Below, piece after piece: positions 45,673-53,524 of a stretch of DNA of 64,000 nt. Positions within the stretch are counted from its first letter, which is position 1. Every line of letters begins with the position of its first letter. A program made the translations under genes and the position numbers. A model generated the notes under the pieces. That model was not told the DNA's origin. It ran no database searches and saw only the letters and a program-made list of their open reading frames with translations. The stretch is from Gorillibacterium massiliense (GTDB lineage: Bacteria; Bacillota; Bacilli; Paenibacillales; NBRC-103111): assembly GCF_000455485.1 (NCBI RefSeq), contig NZ_CBQR020000102.1, positions 1-64,000 on the forward strand, given 5' to 3'.

Positions 45673-45731
45673 AAAAAGGCATGCAGACTTCGGCAAGGAT
45701 TGAAATCGCCGTCGTCCGCATGCCTTTTTTT
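45673..45731 (+). terminator. Terminator after pepT
   Basis: Arms AAAAAGGCATGC and GCATGCCTTTTTTT around a long loop. Confidence 0.85.
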
Positions 45732-45746
45732 CGTTTTGCGATACTG

Positions 45747-46031
45747 CTACAAGATAAAGGGAACTTTGTTGTATTCCAGCCAGAGTACGACCATCTCATC
45801 TCCTTTCATGCCCACCTTTGCTTTCCGCGTCCTTTTACCGGACAACACGTAGCAGACATCGTAATTTTCGGCAAGCGCTAGTGTCATTTTTTCCGGATGA
45901 AGCAGCAGGTCGTTCAAGTCCTCCTGGGTAAATCCGGCTTTGCGGACCGCCTCCGCTGCCCGTCCCGTCATTTGCAGCTCCTGCTTTGCGAGCGCCGCTT
46001 CAATCTGGCCGAGAAACTCGACTTTGTCCAC
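45747..46031 (-). CDS. Small hypothetical protein
   Basis: A 94-residue cytoplasmic protein of unknown family, mixed alpha/beta: a helical N-terminus (MDKVEFLGQIEAALAKQ) and a beta-rich C-terminal half with a basic KRTRKAKVG stretch. ATG 46031 is preceded by GGAGG-like GAAGGAGGG. It lies between two terminators and is probably transcribed alone. No function is suggested. Confidence 0.7.
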   Translation of the reverse strand: MDKVEFLGQIEAALAKQELQMTGRAAEAVRKAGFTQEDLNDLLLHPEKMTLALAENYDVCYVLSGKRTRKAKVGMKGDEMVVLWLEYNKVPFIL

Positions 46032-46112
46032 GAGCTTTCCCTCCTTCGCCTAATGGAATATATAGTAAAACGTTACTAACTTTGGGTAAATGACGTTACC
46101 AGATGAATATAT

Positions 46113-46150
46113 AAAAAGCTGTTACCGGATCTCTCCGATAACAGCTTTTT
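46113..46150 (-). terminator. Terminator of the SLH-domain gene
   Basis: AAAAAGCTGTTA pairs with TAACAGCTTTTT, with inner CGGA/TCCG pairing. T-runs flank it on both strands. Confidence 0.85.
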
Positions 46151-46167
46151 CTTTTTAAAATGTCGTA

Positions 46168-46899
46168 TCAATGGGTTGGAGTTGCTGACGGCGCTGGTGT
46201 AGTTATAGGCGCAGATGACGATTCTGCGGTAGGCTCCGGCGATTCCGGGATAGACGTATGGCTCTCCACGAAGGTAACGGCGTTATACAGCATTGCGGCT
46301 GCTTCCTCACGGGTGATTTCCGCCTTCGGATGGAAGTTGCCCGCTTCATCCAACGACGTAATCTTCATGAGCAACGAACGCTGAATCGCTCCTTGGTAAG
46401 AGGTAGTCATGTCGCTCTCGTCGCCGATGTTGATGTACATTTTGACTAGCGGATAATTGCCCACCTTCTCTACGCCTTGCTGCAGGAAGAAGGCAAACTG
46501 CTCACGGGTAAGCGGTTTGTTCGGGTCAATATCAGCCGGGAATTCGATGCCATAAAAATGAGCGATGACGAAGGACTGGGCGAACCAGGCGTTATCGTCC
46601 ACCGACGTGAAATAATCGCTAGCCAAGGGCGCTCTGACAAAACGGATTGTATCGAAATTCAGATCCATTCCTTTAATGATCAACGTGGCTGCTTGCGCAG
46701 CGGTGAGCTTCTCCGCAGGAGCGAAGACTCCCTCGCTTACACCGCTAACGATTCCTTTCTCCTGCAGCTTCACAATGGCATCGGCATTTTTGACGCCTTC
46801 CAGATCCTGAAAGCCTTTCGCCGCCAGGGCTTGGCCCGCGATCGATGAAGCAAGCAACACGGAAAGGGCAACTACAGCGAGTTCTTTTCTCTTTTTCAT
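46168..46899 (-). CDS. S-layer homology domain protein
   Basis: An exported 243-residue protein: signal peptide (1-27), three SLH repeats (about 30-90, 95-150, 155-215) and a Ser/Thr/Pro-rich C-terminal tail. SLH domains bind pyruvylated secondary cell wall polymer. Recognisable repeat ends are AAKGFQDLEGVKNADAI, KPLTREQFAFFLQQG and AEITREEAAAMLYNAV. ATG 46899 follows GAGGTGG. No catalytic domain, so it is a wall-anchored structural or adaptor protein. Confidence 0.87.
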   Translation of the reverse strand: MKKRKELAVVALSVLLASSIAGQALAAKGFQDLEGVKNADAIVKLQEKGIVSGVSEGVFAPAEKLTAAQAATLIIKGMDLNFDTIRFVRAPLASDYFTSVDDNAWFAQSFVIAHFYGIEFPADIDPNKPLTREQFAFFLQQGVEKVGNYPLVKMYINIGDESDMTTSYQGAIQRSLLMKITSLDEAGNFHPKAEITREEAAAMLYNAVTFVESHTSIPESPEPTAESSSAPITTPAPSATPTH

Positions 46900-47111
46900 T
46901 ATGATCCACCTCGTATGCTTGATTTTAACGCGCGCACCCCTACTGACGGAAATCCTGGAAAAAGGTTGCACCCCTTTTCATCTTTTTGTATTTCACTCGT
47001 TTGTTTTGAATATTATATGGAAGATTATCTACCCTCGATTGACATTATTATTAACACGTTCTACCATGGGTAAAACCGCATTACTTAGATAACCAACGAG
47101 GAGGGAAGACC

Positions 47112-48449
47112 ATGGCCCATCTGCTGATCAAAAACGCGGAAATCATCACGATGAATGACCGGGAAGAGATTTTACACGGCGATATTTGGATCGAAGATGA
47201 CCGGATTCATGCCATTGGACAGGATCTCACGCCTCCTTGGACACCGGACAAAGTGATCGATGCCGCCGGCCGCACCGTCATTCCCGGCTTCGTGCAAACC
47301 CACATCCATTTATGCCAAACGCTATTTCGCGGAAAAGGCGACGATATGGAACTGCTGGACTGGCTGAAAAAACGGATCTGGCCATTGGAAGCGGCTCACG
47401 ATGAGGAATCTATCTATTATTCGGCGCTGCTTGGGATAGGCGAGCTACTCTCTAGCGGGACGACGACTTTGGTGGATATGGAGACCGTGCATTACACCCA
47501 GCATGCGTTTCAAGCCATTGCCGAAAGCGGAATCCGCGCCGTTTCCGGCAAGGTGATGATGGACAAAGGCGCGGACGTGCCTGACCGGCTGCGGGAGAAC
47601 ACCGCCAAATCGATACAAGAAAGCGTGGACTTGCTGGAGGCGTGGAACGGTTACGACGGCGGACGGATCCAGTATGCTTTTACTCCGCGTTTCGTCATCT
47701 CTTGTACGGAGCCGCTTCTGAGGGAGGTGGCAAAGCTGTCCGCCGATTACGGAGTAAAAGTGCATACCCACGCCTCGGAAAACCAGGGAGAAATTGCTCT
47801 CGTGCAGGCCGAAACCGGCATGCGCAACGTGGTTTACCTCGACCATCTAGGCTTGGCCAACGACCGGCTTATTCTCGCCCATTGCATCTGGCTGGATGAT
47901 GAAGAGAAGCGGATTATCCGCGAGCGCGGCGTGCACGTCAGCCACTGCCCCGGCTCCAACCTGAAGCTTGCCTCCGGCATTGCCGATATTCCCGACATGC
48001 TCGGGATGGATATTTCCCTCAGCCTGGGAGCGGATGGGGCGCCCTGCAATAATAACCTCGACATGTTCAACGAGATGCGACTTTCCGCGCTCATTCAAAA
48101 GCCGCTGCACGGCCCTACGGCCATGAACGCCCGGCATGTGTTCCGCATGGCCACTATCGGCGGCGCCCGGGCTGTCGGACTGGAACATGAGATCGGCAGC
48201 CTGGAGCCGGGGAAAAAAGCGGATCTGGCGATCTTGAACCTAAACCAGTTCCACACGTTCCCCTCCTTCGACGTCGATCCCATCTCCCGCATCGTCTATT
48301 CCGCTACCCGGGCAGACGTGGAGACTACTATAGTGAACGGTCGCATAGTCATGGAACAAGGGCGGATGACCACCATCGACAAGAATACCGTTCTGAAGGA
48401 AGCCGACGCTTCGATCAAAAGGCTGCTGAAACGAACAGCTCTCCTATAA
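47112..48449 (+). CDS. Amidohydrolase, MtaD/AtzA-like deaminase
   Basis: A 445-residue metal-dependent amidohydrolase of the TrzA/AtzB/MtaD group, probably deaminating an adenosine-type nucleoside such as 5'-methylthioadenosine, S-adenosylhomocysteine or 5'-deoxyadenosine. Metal ligands are in FVQTHIHLCQ, HTHASEN, LAHCIWL and SLGADGAPCNN. The start follows GAGGAGGG. Single gene with its own terminator; the exact substrate is not decided by the sequence. Confidence 0.9.
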   Translation: MAHLLIKNAEIITMNDREEILHGDIWIEDDRIHAIGQDLTPPWTPDKVIDAAGRTVIPGFVQTHIHLCQTLFRGKGDDMELLDWLKKRIWPLEAAHDEESIYYSALLGIGELLSSGTTTLVDMETVHYTQHAFQAIAESGIRAVSGKVMMDKGADVPDRLRENTAKSIQESVDLLEAWNGYDGGRIQYAFTPRFVISCTEPLLREVAKLSADYGVKVHTHASENQGEIALVQAETGMRNVVYLDHLGLANDRLILAHCIWLDDEEKRIIRERGVHVSHCPGSNLKLASGIADIPDMLGMDISLSLGADGAPCNNNLDMFNEMRLSALIQKPLHGPTAMNARHVFRMATIGGARAVGLEHEIGSLEPGKKADLAILNLNQFHTFPSFDVDPISRIVYSATRADVETTIVNGRIVMEQGRMTTIDKNTVLKEADASIKRLLKRTALL

Positions 48450-48486
48450 GAAAACACTTTAGCAAACTTAAGCATTCTGTAACGTT

Positions 48487-48519
48487 AAAAAAGAACGCCC
48501 GGCGGGCGTTCTTTTTTTT
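48487..48519. terminator. Bidirectional terminator after the amidohydrolase
   Basis: AAAAAAGAACGCCC and GGGCGTTCTTTTTTTT form a tight hairpin between convergent operons. Confidence 0.9.
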
Positions 48520-48539
48520 CGGAGTAAACTCCGCTAGGG

Positions 48540-48785
48540 TTAACCTATGCTTGCAAAGCGGAGGAATTTACGGAACCAAGCACCCAATCCGCGGCTTCTC
48601 CACATTCTCCGGGCTACACGCGGTTTACGGGAATTTTGGCGCGCCGCTTTCGCCAGCCGGATCAACCGCGCCTGTTCCGCCTCCCGCAATCTGTCTTGGA
48701 TATGCTGCTTGGCCAGTTCCTCCATTCCTGGGATCACCATCGTTTCCGCCTCGCTTTCGTCTGGTGTGAGAGGTTCTAAGGTCAA
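48540..48785 (-). CDS. Small basic hypothetical, third gene of the ECF sigma operon
   Basis: An 81-residue frame whose TTG start overlaps the stop of the preceding gene (TTGA), suggesting coupled translation. The N-terminal 15 residues are acidic; the remainder is helical and strongly basic (QDRLREAEQARLIRLAKAA, RKPRVARRMWRSRG) and ends in a hydrophobic WFRKFLRF segment. A shorter product from ATG 48740 (66 residues) is the alternative. No family recognised. Operon position suggests a role linked to the sigma factor. Confidence 0.5.
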   Translation of the reverse strand: MTLEPLTPDESEAETMVIPGMEELAKQHIQDRLREAEQARLIRLAKAARQNSRKPRVARRMWRSRGLGAWFRKFLRFASIG

Positions 48786-49981
48786 AGGTTCAGAACCCCG
48801 ATATTGTGCAAAAAGGGTTGATCCTCCCGCTCGCTTTCGACTGCCAAATTTCCTCCCAGCTTCCGCAAATAAGGCTGCAACGCCACCTGCGTTTCCACAC
48901 CCTGAACGACGATGTCGCCAATGAGGCTTACACTCGCCACATTTCCCTGCAGCGTTTCTCCGATAACATCGGCGGCCAGCACCAGCTTCCCCGTCACAAT
49001 CATATCCGTCGGCTGTGTCAATGCTTGAAACTGCTGTGCTGTCCAAGTCTCTTCGTCCTGAACCCAAACATAGCCGTGTTCGTAACCGAGCACCTCCGCC
49101 TCAAAGGAAGGGCAGCATTCATACAGCAGATCTTCGATGGCTTCGCCGCCCACCAGCAGCGAGTTGGATTGAATCCGTTCGAATGCGCCGGCAAAAGCCT
49201 CTCGGGTCACATCCGGATCGAAAAAAATCGGCTCTGTTGTATACAGGCGGCTGCCTTTAAACCGGCGGAGCGATTTGGCGTTTAGCCGCAGCGGCTTTTC
49301 CAGCGCTATATAACCATCGGGGATGAGTTTCACCTTGCATGTCCCCACCGACGGGGTGACCCGGTAAAAGAACGTCTTCTGACTCTCCCGCAAAACCGCC
49401 ACGCCGTTGACGGACAGCTTGCGGATTTTTTCCGCTGCTTGTTCCAGTCGCAAATCTTCGTCCAACTCCAGCTTCCCGTTGATCTCCAGCTCGACAGGCT
49501 CATCAAGGGAGTCCAGAAAGCCGTTAGACAACCGGAACACGCCATTTTCCCATCTGGGGAGCGCAGACTCGTAAACCGCCGCTTTCCCGCCGGAAACGAC
49601 CCGAGAATACATCCCGGCCAAATGCGCCGGAACGTACACCTTGCCTCCACACTCGATGCACAGCCGGCTCGTCTCAAGCTGCTCAGCCGTTACGTCCTTG
49701 CCGATCACTACCTTGCCGACACAGAACACCTTCTGTTCCCCGTCCCCCAACGACGCCAAATATCCAGCGTCCACATGGAGACTGCCCATCTCAATCCGGT
49801 ATCCCTCCGGTATCTCCAGACTTTTTCCGATGTTACCCAGGTTTAATTTTGTCAACAAATGAGCCGTCTCTTTGCGGTACAGCGCGATCCCGACGTTATC
49901 CACATGTTCAATTCCCGTAATGCTTTCTTCCGTCGCATGAATCAAATTCAATACGCCAATGTTCCCGATTCGTTGTCCCAT
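48782..49981 (-). CDS. Uncharacterised repeat protein in ECF sigma operon
   Basis: A 399-residue protein without signal peptide or membrane helix. Three similar modules, at about 85-118, 164-196 and 327-360, each read like (V/I)xGK(V/L)xLxxDVxxExLxxxxxxLxxxGxxxV and suggest a beta-solenoid resembling polymer-forming proteins. The sequence NIGVLNL occurs at both ends (7-13 and 393-399). It starts 5 bp after the sigma gene stop, where anti-sigma factors usually sit, but no anti-sigma domain is recognisable. Function unknown. Confidence 0.8.
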   Translation of the reverse strand: MGQRIGNIGVLNLIHATEESITGIEHVDNVGIALYRKETAHLLTKLNLGNIGKSLEIPEGYRIEMGSLHVDAGYLASLGDGEQKVFCVGKVVIGKDVTAEQLETSRLCIECGGKVYVPAHLAGMYSRVVSGGKAAVYESALPRWENGVFRLSNGFLDSLDEPVELEINGKLELDEDLRLEQAAEKIRKLSVNGVAVLRESQKTFFYRVTPSVGTCKVKLIPDGYIALEKPLRLNAKSLRRFKGSRLYTTEPIFFDPDVTREAFAGAFERIQSNSLLVGGEAIEDLLYECCPSFEAEVLGYEHGYVWVQDEETWTAQQFQALTQPTDMIVTGKLVLAADVIGETLQGNVASVSLIGDIVVQGVETQVALQPYLRKLGGNLAVESEREDQPFLHNIGVLNL

Positions 49982-49986
49982 ACCGA

Positions 49987-50448
49987 TTACGCCTCCATTA
50001 TTTTTCTCAATTGCTTCATTGCCTGCTGCAGCTTATACCGCACGGTTGCATCAGGAATACCCAACTGCTTTCCGATCTCCCGGCTGTTCAGTCCGAGCCA
50101 ATATCGCTTGAAGACGATGTTGCTCAGCTCTCCAGGCAAATGGGACAATAGCTCCGCCGCGTCCACCGGATCATCGCCGACCAGTGGTTCTGCCGCATTC
50201 ACCGTATCCTCTTCCCAAACCGTCAGCCGTTTTTCCTTCCGGCGTTCGTCGATCATCCGGTTTTTCATGACCCGGTAGAACCACGCCCGCTGCTTGTAAA
50301 CCGGCCACCCGCTAAAGTCCTCTTCCTTTAGCGCTTTGACCCATGCGTCCTGCACCAGATCGTCCGCCTCCTGCTCATGACGGGAAATCGAGCGGGCAAA
50401 CCGGTACAGATCGCTTTTCAACTCTTCATACCAGAACGGCGCATCCAT
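49987..50448 (-). CDS. ECF-type sigma-70 family RNA polymerase sigma factor
   Basis: A 153-residue group IV sigma factor. Region 2 is SRHEQEADDLVQDAWVKA with the QRAWFYRVMKNRMIDERRK core-binding/-10 helix; region 4 is NIVFKRYWLGLNSREIGKQ, the -35 recognition helix-turn-helix. Region 1 and 3 are absent as expected. First gene of a three-gene operon with the repeat protein and a small basic protein. A candidate autoregulated promoter lies at 50511-50544. Confidence 0.93.
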   Translation of the reverse strand: MDAPFWYEELKSDLYRFARSISRHEQEADDLVQDAWVKALKEEDFSGWPVYKQRAWFYRVMKNRMIDERRKEKRLTVWEEDTVNAAEPLVGDDPVDAAELLSHLPGELSNIVFKRYWLGLNSREIGKQLGIPDATVRYKLQQAMKQLRKIMEA

Positions 50449-50510
50449 TTCCTCACTCGCTTTTTGATTTATTTGAGAGTCGGTTCAATTTCGCCTTACC
50501 AGCCGCTTTA

Positions 50511-50544
50511 CGCTTATATAACGATTGAACAAGAGAAAGTGTTG
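50511..50544 (-). promoter_or_regulatory. Candidate ECF-type promoter
   Basis: On the minus strand CAACACTTT (50536-50544) precedes CGTTATATAA by the AAC-N17-CGT spacing common to ECF-dependent promoters. It lies about 65 bp upstream of the sigma factor start. Autoregulation is inferred. Confidence 0.45.
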
Positions 50545-50691
50545 GGACGAATGCAATTTTTTTAAAGGGGCGGGTACCGATGGGTGATTTCTTGTGGTGT
50601 GGAAAAGCAGGGGCTGGAAAACGACCAGGGTTGGAATCGCCGCTCAGGAAGAGCGCTGCTTTGGGCAGTGGAGCAAGTAGTCAGTAGCCGA

Positions 50692-51615
50692 TCACGTAGA
50701 GGTTGAATCACCAGCGTCGGCGAACCCAGCTATGAAAAAGTCGATGGAGCGCTCCAGATCAGCCGGGAGTTCTTCCGCCCCTAGACAATTTTTCAGCTCT
50801 GCAGCCAGTTTATCCCGGTCATTGCCGATTTGCCCGGCCAATTGCGCCAATTGCTTGTAAGGGGCCAACTCCGCCAGGAAATCTGCGCGGGAAAGCGGCT
50901 TACCATGGGATTCCACGAACACTTCGGCGTCATAATCCTCTGCAATGGTCATCAAACGAAGAAATGAAGCGCTGGTGTAAGCCATTGGCCCACCATAAAC
51001 GGAAGGACCAAGGGCATCGCCGAGAAACAGCGTCCGATCCTCGGGTACATAAAGATAACAGCAATCCACCGAGTGGTCCCCGCCAACATGGAGGATTTCG
51101 CAAGTCACACCTCCGAGGTCGAGGGTGAGCCGGTCCTGAAACGAGATATCCGGTTCGACTACGGCGATAGCCGAAAGGGACTCCTCCTTATATTCCAAGC
51201 GTATGTCCGCAACCGTTCTGTCACTGATGATCCTTTCGTTTTCCAGCTCCCGCAAGGTTTCCGCGGACCAATGGAGCCGCGCCAAACGTGCCAGCATTTG
51301 CGCCGTCGCGTGATGGGCCACCGCCGGTACTCCCCAAGCCGACATGGCGAAGGTATGGTCCCAATGCCAATGTGTCAACGCGAGAAGATCAGGCTCAGGA
51401 CAGTTTTGCTCCCGAAGGTAAGCTCGGAACAGCGCGGCGTGCTTGGGTGAGTTGCCGGCGTCGATGAGCAGCGTTCGCCGCCTTCCTTGAACGGCCGCCA
51501 GGATCGGGCGATCCGTCTCATGCTCAGCATGCATAATATCGATATGGGGACTGATCCGTTCGAAATAGGACACGCTCTCATCTTCTTTCTTTGGCTTTTT
51601 TCTCCACTCTACCAT
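50692..51615 (-). CDS. MBL-fold metallo-hydrolase
   Basis: A cytoplasmic metallo-beta-lactamase-fold hydrolase. The zinc motif HWHWDH (LALTHWHWDHTF) and the downstream His/Asp ligands in HVGGDHSVDCCYL and LFLGDALGPS are in place, with a distal VESHGKPLS histidine. The start is unsure: ATG 51615 has little Shine-Dalgarno support, and a GTG at residue 16 (SYFERISPHIDI) is a good alternative. Substrate unknown. Confidence 0.87.
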   Translation of the reverse strand: MVEWRKKPKKEDESVSYFERISPHIDIMHAEHETDRPILAAVQGRRRTLLIDAGNSPKHAALFRAYLREQNCPEPDLLALTHWHWDHTFAMSAWGVPAVAHHATAQMLARLARLHWSAETLRELENERIISDRTVADIRLEYKEESLSAIAVVEPDISFQDRLTLDLGGVTCEILHVGGDHSVDCCYLYVPEDRTLFLGDALGPSVYGGPMAYTSASFLRLMTIAEDYDAEVFVESHGKPLSRADFLAELAPYKQLAQLAGQIGNDRDKLAAELKNCLGAEELPADLERSIDFFIAGFADAGDSTST

Positions 51616-51773
51616 ATCCCCGCGCTTCCAATAGGAAAAGGTTGGAGTACAGATTTTTCACATTTTTATCCTGAAACTATCTTTCTTAACGAGGGCGCTT
51701 CGAGTACAATAGGGCAAGTGTGCGTTATTTATGAACGGACGCGTTACTTTTATCAGTTGGAGGCCTTATTTTC

Positions 51774-52406
51774 ATGCAAAAAGAATCCCCTACAACCGTC
51801 AAGATCACTAATGCCGACCCCAGTGCAATGGGACTGTTCGGTTTGGCGATCGTGACCCTCGTCGCATCATCGCAAAAGCTCGAAATCACCCATGGCTTAA
51901 GCCTGATCATTCCGTGGGCCGTTTTCCTCGGAGCTTTTGCCCAATTGTTCGCCTGCATTCAGGACTCCAAACGGAACAACACTTTCGGCTCCACGGCTTT
52001 CGGCGCCTACGCCTTCTTCTGGTTCGGCATGGCCGCTAGCTGGATGATCAAAATGGGCGTATTCGGCACCGTTCTGGCTGCGGCGGCAAACGTGGACGGC
52101 AAACAGCTCGGCTTCGCTTTCGCCGGCTACCTCGTGTTCACGCTTTTCATGACCATCGGCGCCGTTGAAGCCAACAAAGTGCTGCTGATCATCTTCTGCC
52201 TCATCGATCTCTTGTTCCTCGGCCTCACCATGGACGCTTTCGGCTTCGCCGCCGAGCAGTTCCATACCCTTGCCGCTTATGCGGAAATGGCCATCGGCAT
52301 CGTTTCCCTTTACGGCACCGGCGCTTCCGTGCTGAACGCACACTTCGGCTACAGCTTCCTGCCAATCGGCAAGCCCTGCGGTATTTTCACCCCGAAAACC
52401 AAATAA
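51774..52406 (+). CDS. Acetate/succinate transporter, GPR1/FUN34/YaaH family
   Basis: A 210-residue membrane protein with six helices, related to SatP. The family motif near the N-terminus reads NADPSAMGLFGLA (normally NPxPxGL), and the second half contains the usual FWFGMAASWM and YAEMAIGIVSLYG segments. Imports acetate or succinate with protons. The start follows TTGGAGG. Ends in a strong terminator. Confidence 0.93.
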   Translation: MQKESPTTVKITNADPSAMGLFGLAIVTLVASSQKLEITHGLSLIIPWAVFLGAFAQLFACIQDSKRNNTFGSTAFGAYAFFWFGMAASWMIKMGVFGTVLAAAANVDGKQLGFAFAGYLVFTLFMTIGAVEANKVLLIIFCLIDLLFLGLTMDAFGFAAEQFHTLAAYAEMAIGIVSLYGTGASVLNAHFGYSFLPIGKPCGIFTPKTK

Positions 52407-52422
52407 TCAAACATAAAGCAAA

Positions 52423-52457
52423 AGGGAGGGTGCACATCGCATCCTCCCTGTTTTTTT
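52423..52457 (+). terminator. Terminator after the acetate transporter
   Basis: AGGGAGG-GTGC and GCAT-CCTCCCT pair and are followed by eight Ts. Confidence 0.87.
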
Positions 52458-52530
52458 TGCCTTGCCGCTTATCAGAGATAGCCATCGGTATCGTCTCCTG
52501 CGGCAAATCCTTCGGACTTGCTTGTCACTC

Positions 52531-52715
52531 AAATCCTGTATTTTATCCAAGATTATTCCTTCGCAGTGGTCGTTTTGGGCTAAAAAGTTGGATTAAATGC
52601 ACGATTATATATACCAAACGCCTTCACCGAGCATAAATCCTGCATTTTTTCCAACAAATTCGCTTATTAGATCCGCTGCTCCGACAAATCACTCATAAAA
52701 TCCAACATTTTCGAG
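52531..52715. repeat. Cluster of 20-bp degenerate intergenic repeats
   Basis: Two direct copies, AAATCCTGTATTTTATCCA (52531-52549, then AG) and AAATCCTGCATTTTTTCCA (52635-52653, then AC), differ at three positions. An inverted relative GTGCATTTAATCCAAC is at 52587-52602 (minus strand) and a partial AAAATCCAACATTTTCGAG at 52697-52715. No gene lies in this 300-bp gap. Confidence 0.5.
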
Positions 52716-52732
52716 CGAGCAATACCGCCGCC

Positions 52733-53401
52733 TTACAGAAGCCATTTATGTGAAAAATGCTCCGCCAATACAAAGGAACACGTATATTTGTTCCGAACGA
52801 TAGGCTTGAGCATATCGCGATCGACTAGTCCCAGCAGCCTCTTGCGCGCAGTGCGGTAATCGATTTGAAAATGTTCAGAGACATCTTTCGGCCGGATAGG
52901 TCTGCTCAAACTTAATGCCAGTCGAAGAATTTCTTTCTCGTTTGGTGAGAGCAGCGTGTTGTCTCGCGGGTGGGTGAAAAATGGAGCTAGTAGCATTTGA
53001 AGCAGCATGCGGCATATGTCCGGTCTGTCTTTTACATCATCGTAGGAAAAATGCACCACCGTCCATCCCGTCGCCGTCAAATAAGTATCCCGGTTGAGCG
53101 AATAGCTGAATTGGTCCCGATCCATATCCTTGACGTGGCTTTGGTAACCGTCGCACTCGATGTCGAAACGTCCGAAGCTTGGGAGATACGCCCAATCCAA
53201 AAACTGCGACTTGCGGTTCCAGTCCTTGACTTCGTACTCCGGATGCAAATGCTCCAAGCTGCCCAACACAGGCCAGATGACGTTTTGAAGGAGCAGTTTC
53301 TCGGCATGCCGATGACCGCGTTGAAGCCGACCGAGCCTCTCCCCCGAACGAAGAGATAGATGATGCTGAAGAAATGCTACATAGGCTGTTTCGAAATCCA
53401 T
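52733..53401 (-). CDS. PD-(D/E)XK/Vsr-like nuclease domain with winged-helix C-terminus
   Basis: A 222-residue protein combining a DUF559/Vsr-like nuclease fold and a helix-turn-helix. The possible catalytic cluster is GRFDIECDGYQSH, followed by DRDQFSYSLNRDTYLTATGW and TVVHFSYDDV as in that group (R-D-x-x-L...G-W-x-V-x-x-F). The last 75 residues (PNEKEILRLALSLSRPIRP onward) look like a winged helix. ATG 53401 has GGAG upstream. Often seen alone in Paenibacillaceae; no partner here suggests restriction or repair. Confidence 0.65.
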   Translation of the reverse strand: MDFETAYVAFLQHHLSLRSGERLGRLQRGHRHAEKLLLQNVIWPVLGSLEHLHPEYEVKDWNRKSQFLDWAYLPSFGRFDIECDGYQSHVKDMDRDQFSYSLNRDTYLTATGWTVVHFSYDDVKDRPDICRMLLQMLLAPFFTHPRDNTLLSPNEKEILRLALSLSRPIRPKDVSEHFQIDYRTARKRLLGLVDRDMLKPIVRNKYTCSFVLAEHFSHKWLL

Positions 53402-53416
53402 TACGACCGCTCCTTT

Positions 53417-53464
53417 CAAAAAAAAGAACGCCCTCCCGCCAATGGCAATAAGAGGACGTTCTTC
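53417..53464 (-). terminator. Terminator of the NMT1-type importer operon
   Basis: AAGAACGCCCTC and GAGGACGTTCTT pair; on the minus strand a run of eight Ts follows. Confidence 0.85.
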
Positions 53465-53524
53465 GTCTCAGATAAGTATAGCACATGATCAGTTTTAATC
53501 GTGAGCATAAAATTCCCCGCCCGC

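Noticed and set aside
48540..49067. A 175-codon minus-strand frame
   Set aside because: Its first half overlaps the 399-residue repeat protein in another frame; only the part after 48785 is likely coding.
52531..52715. CRISPR array
   Set aside because: Repeats are few, degenerate, in mixed orientation and unevenly spaced, and no cas gene is nearby.
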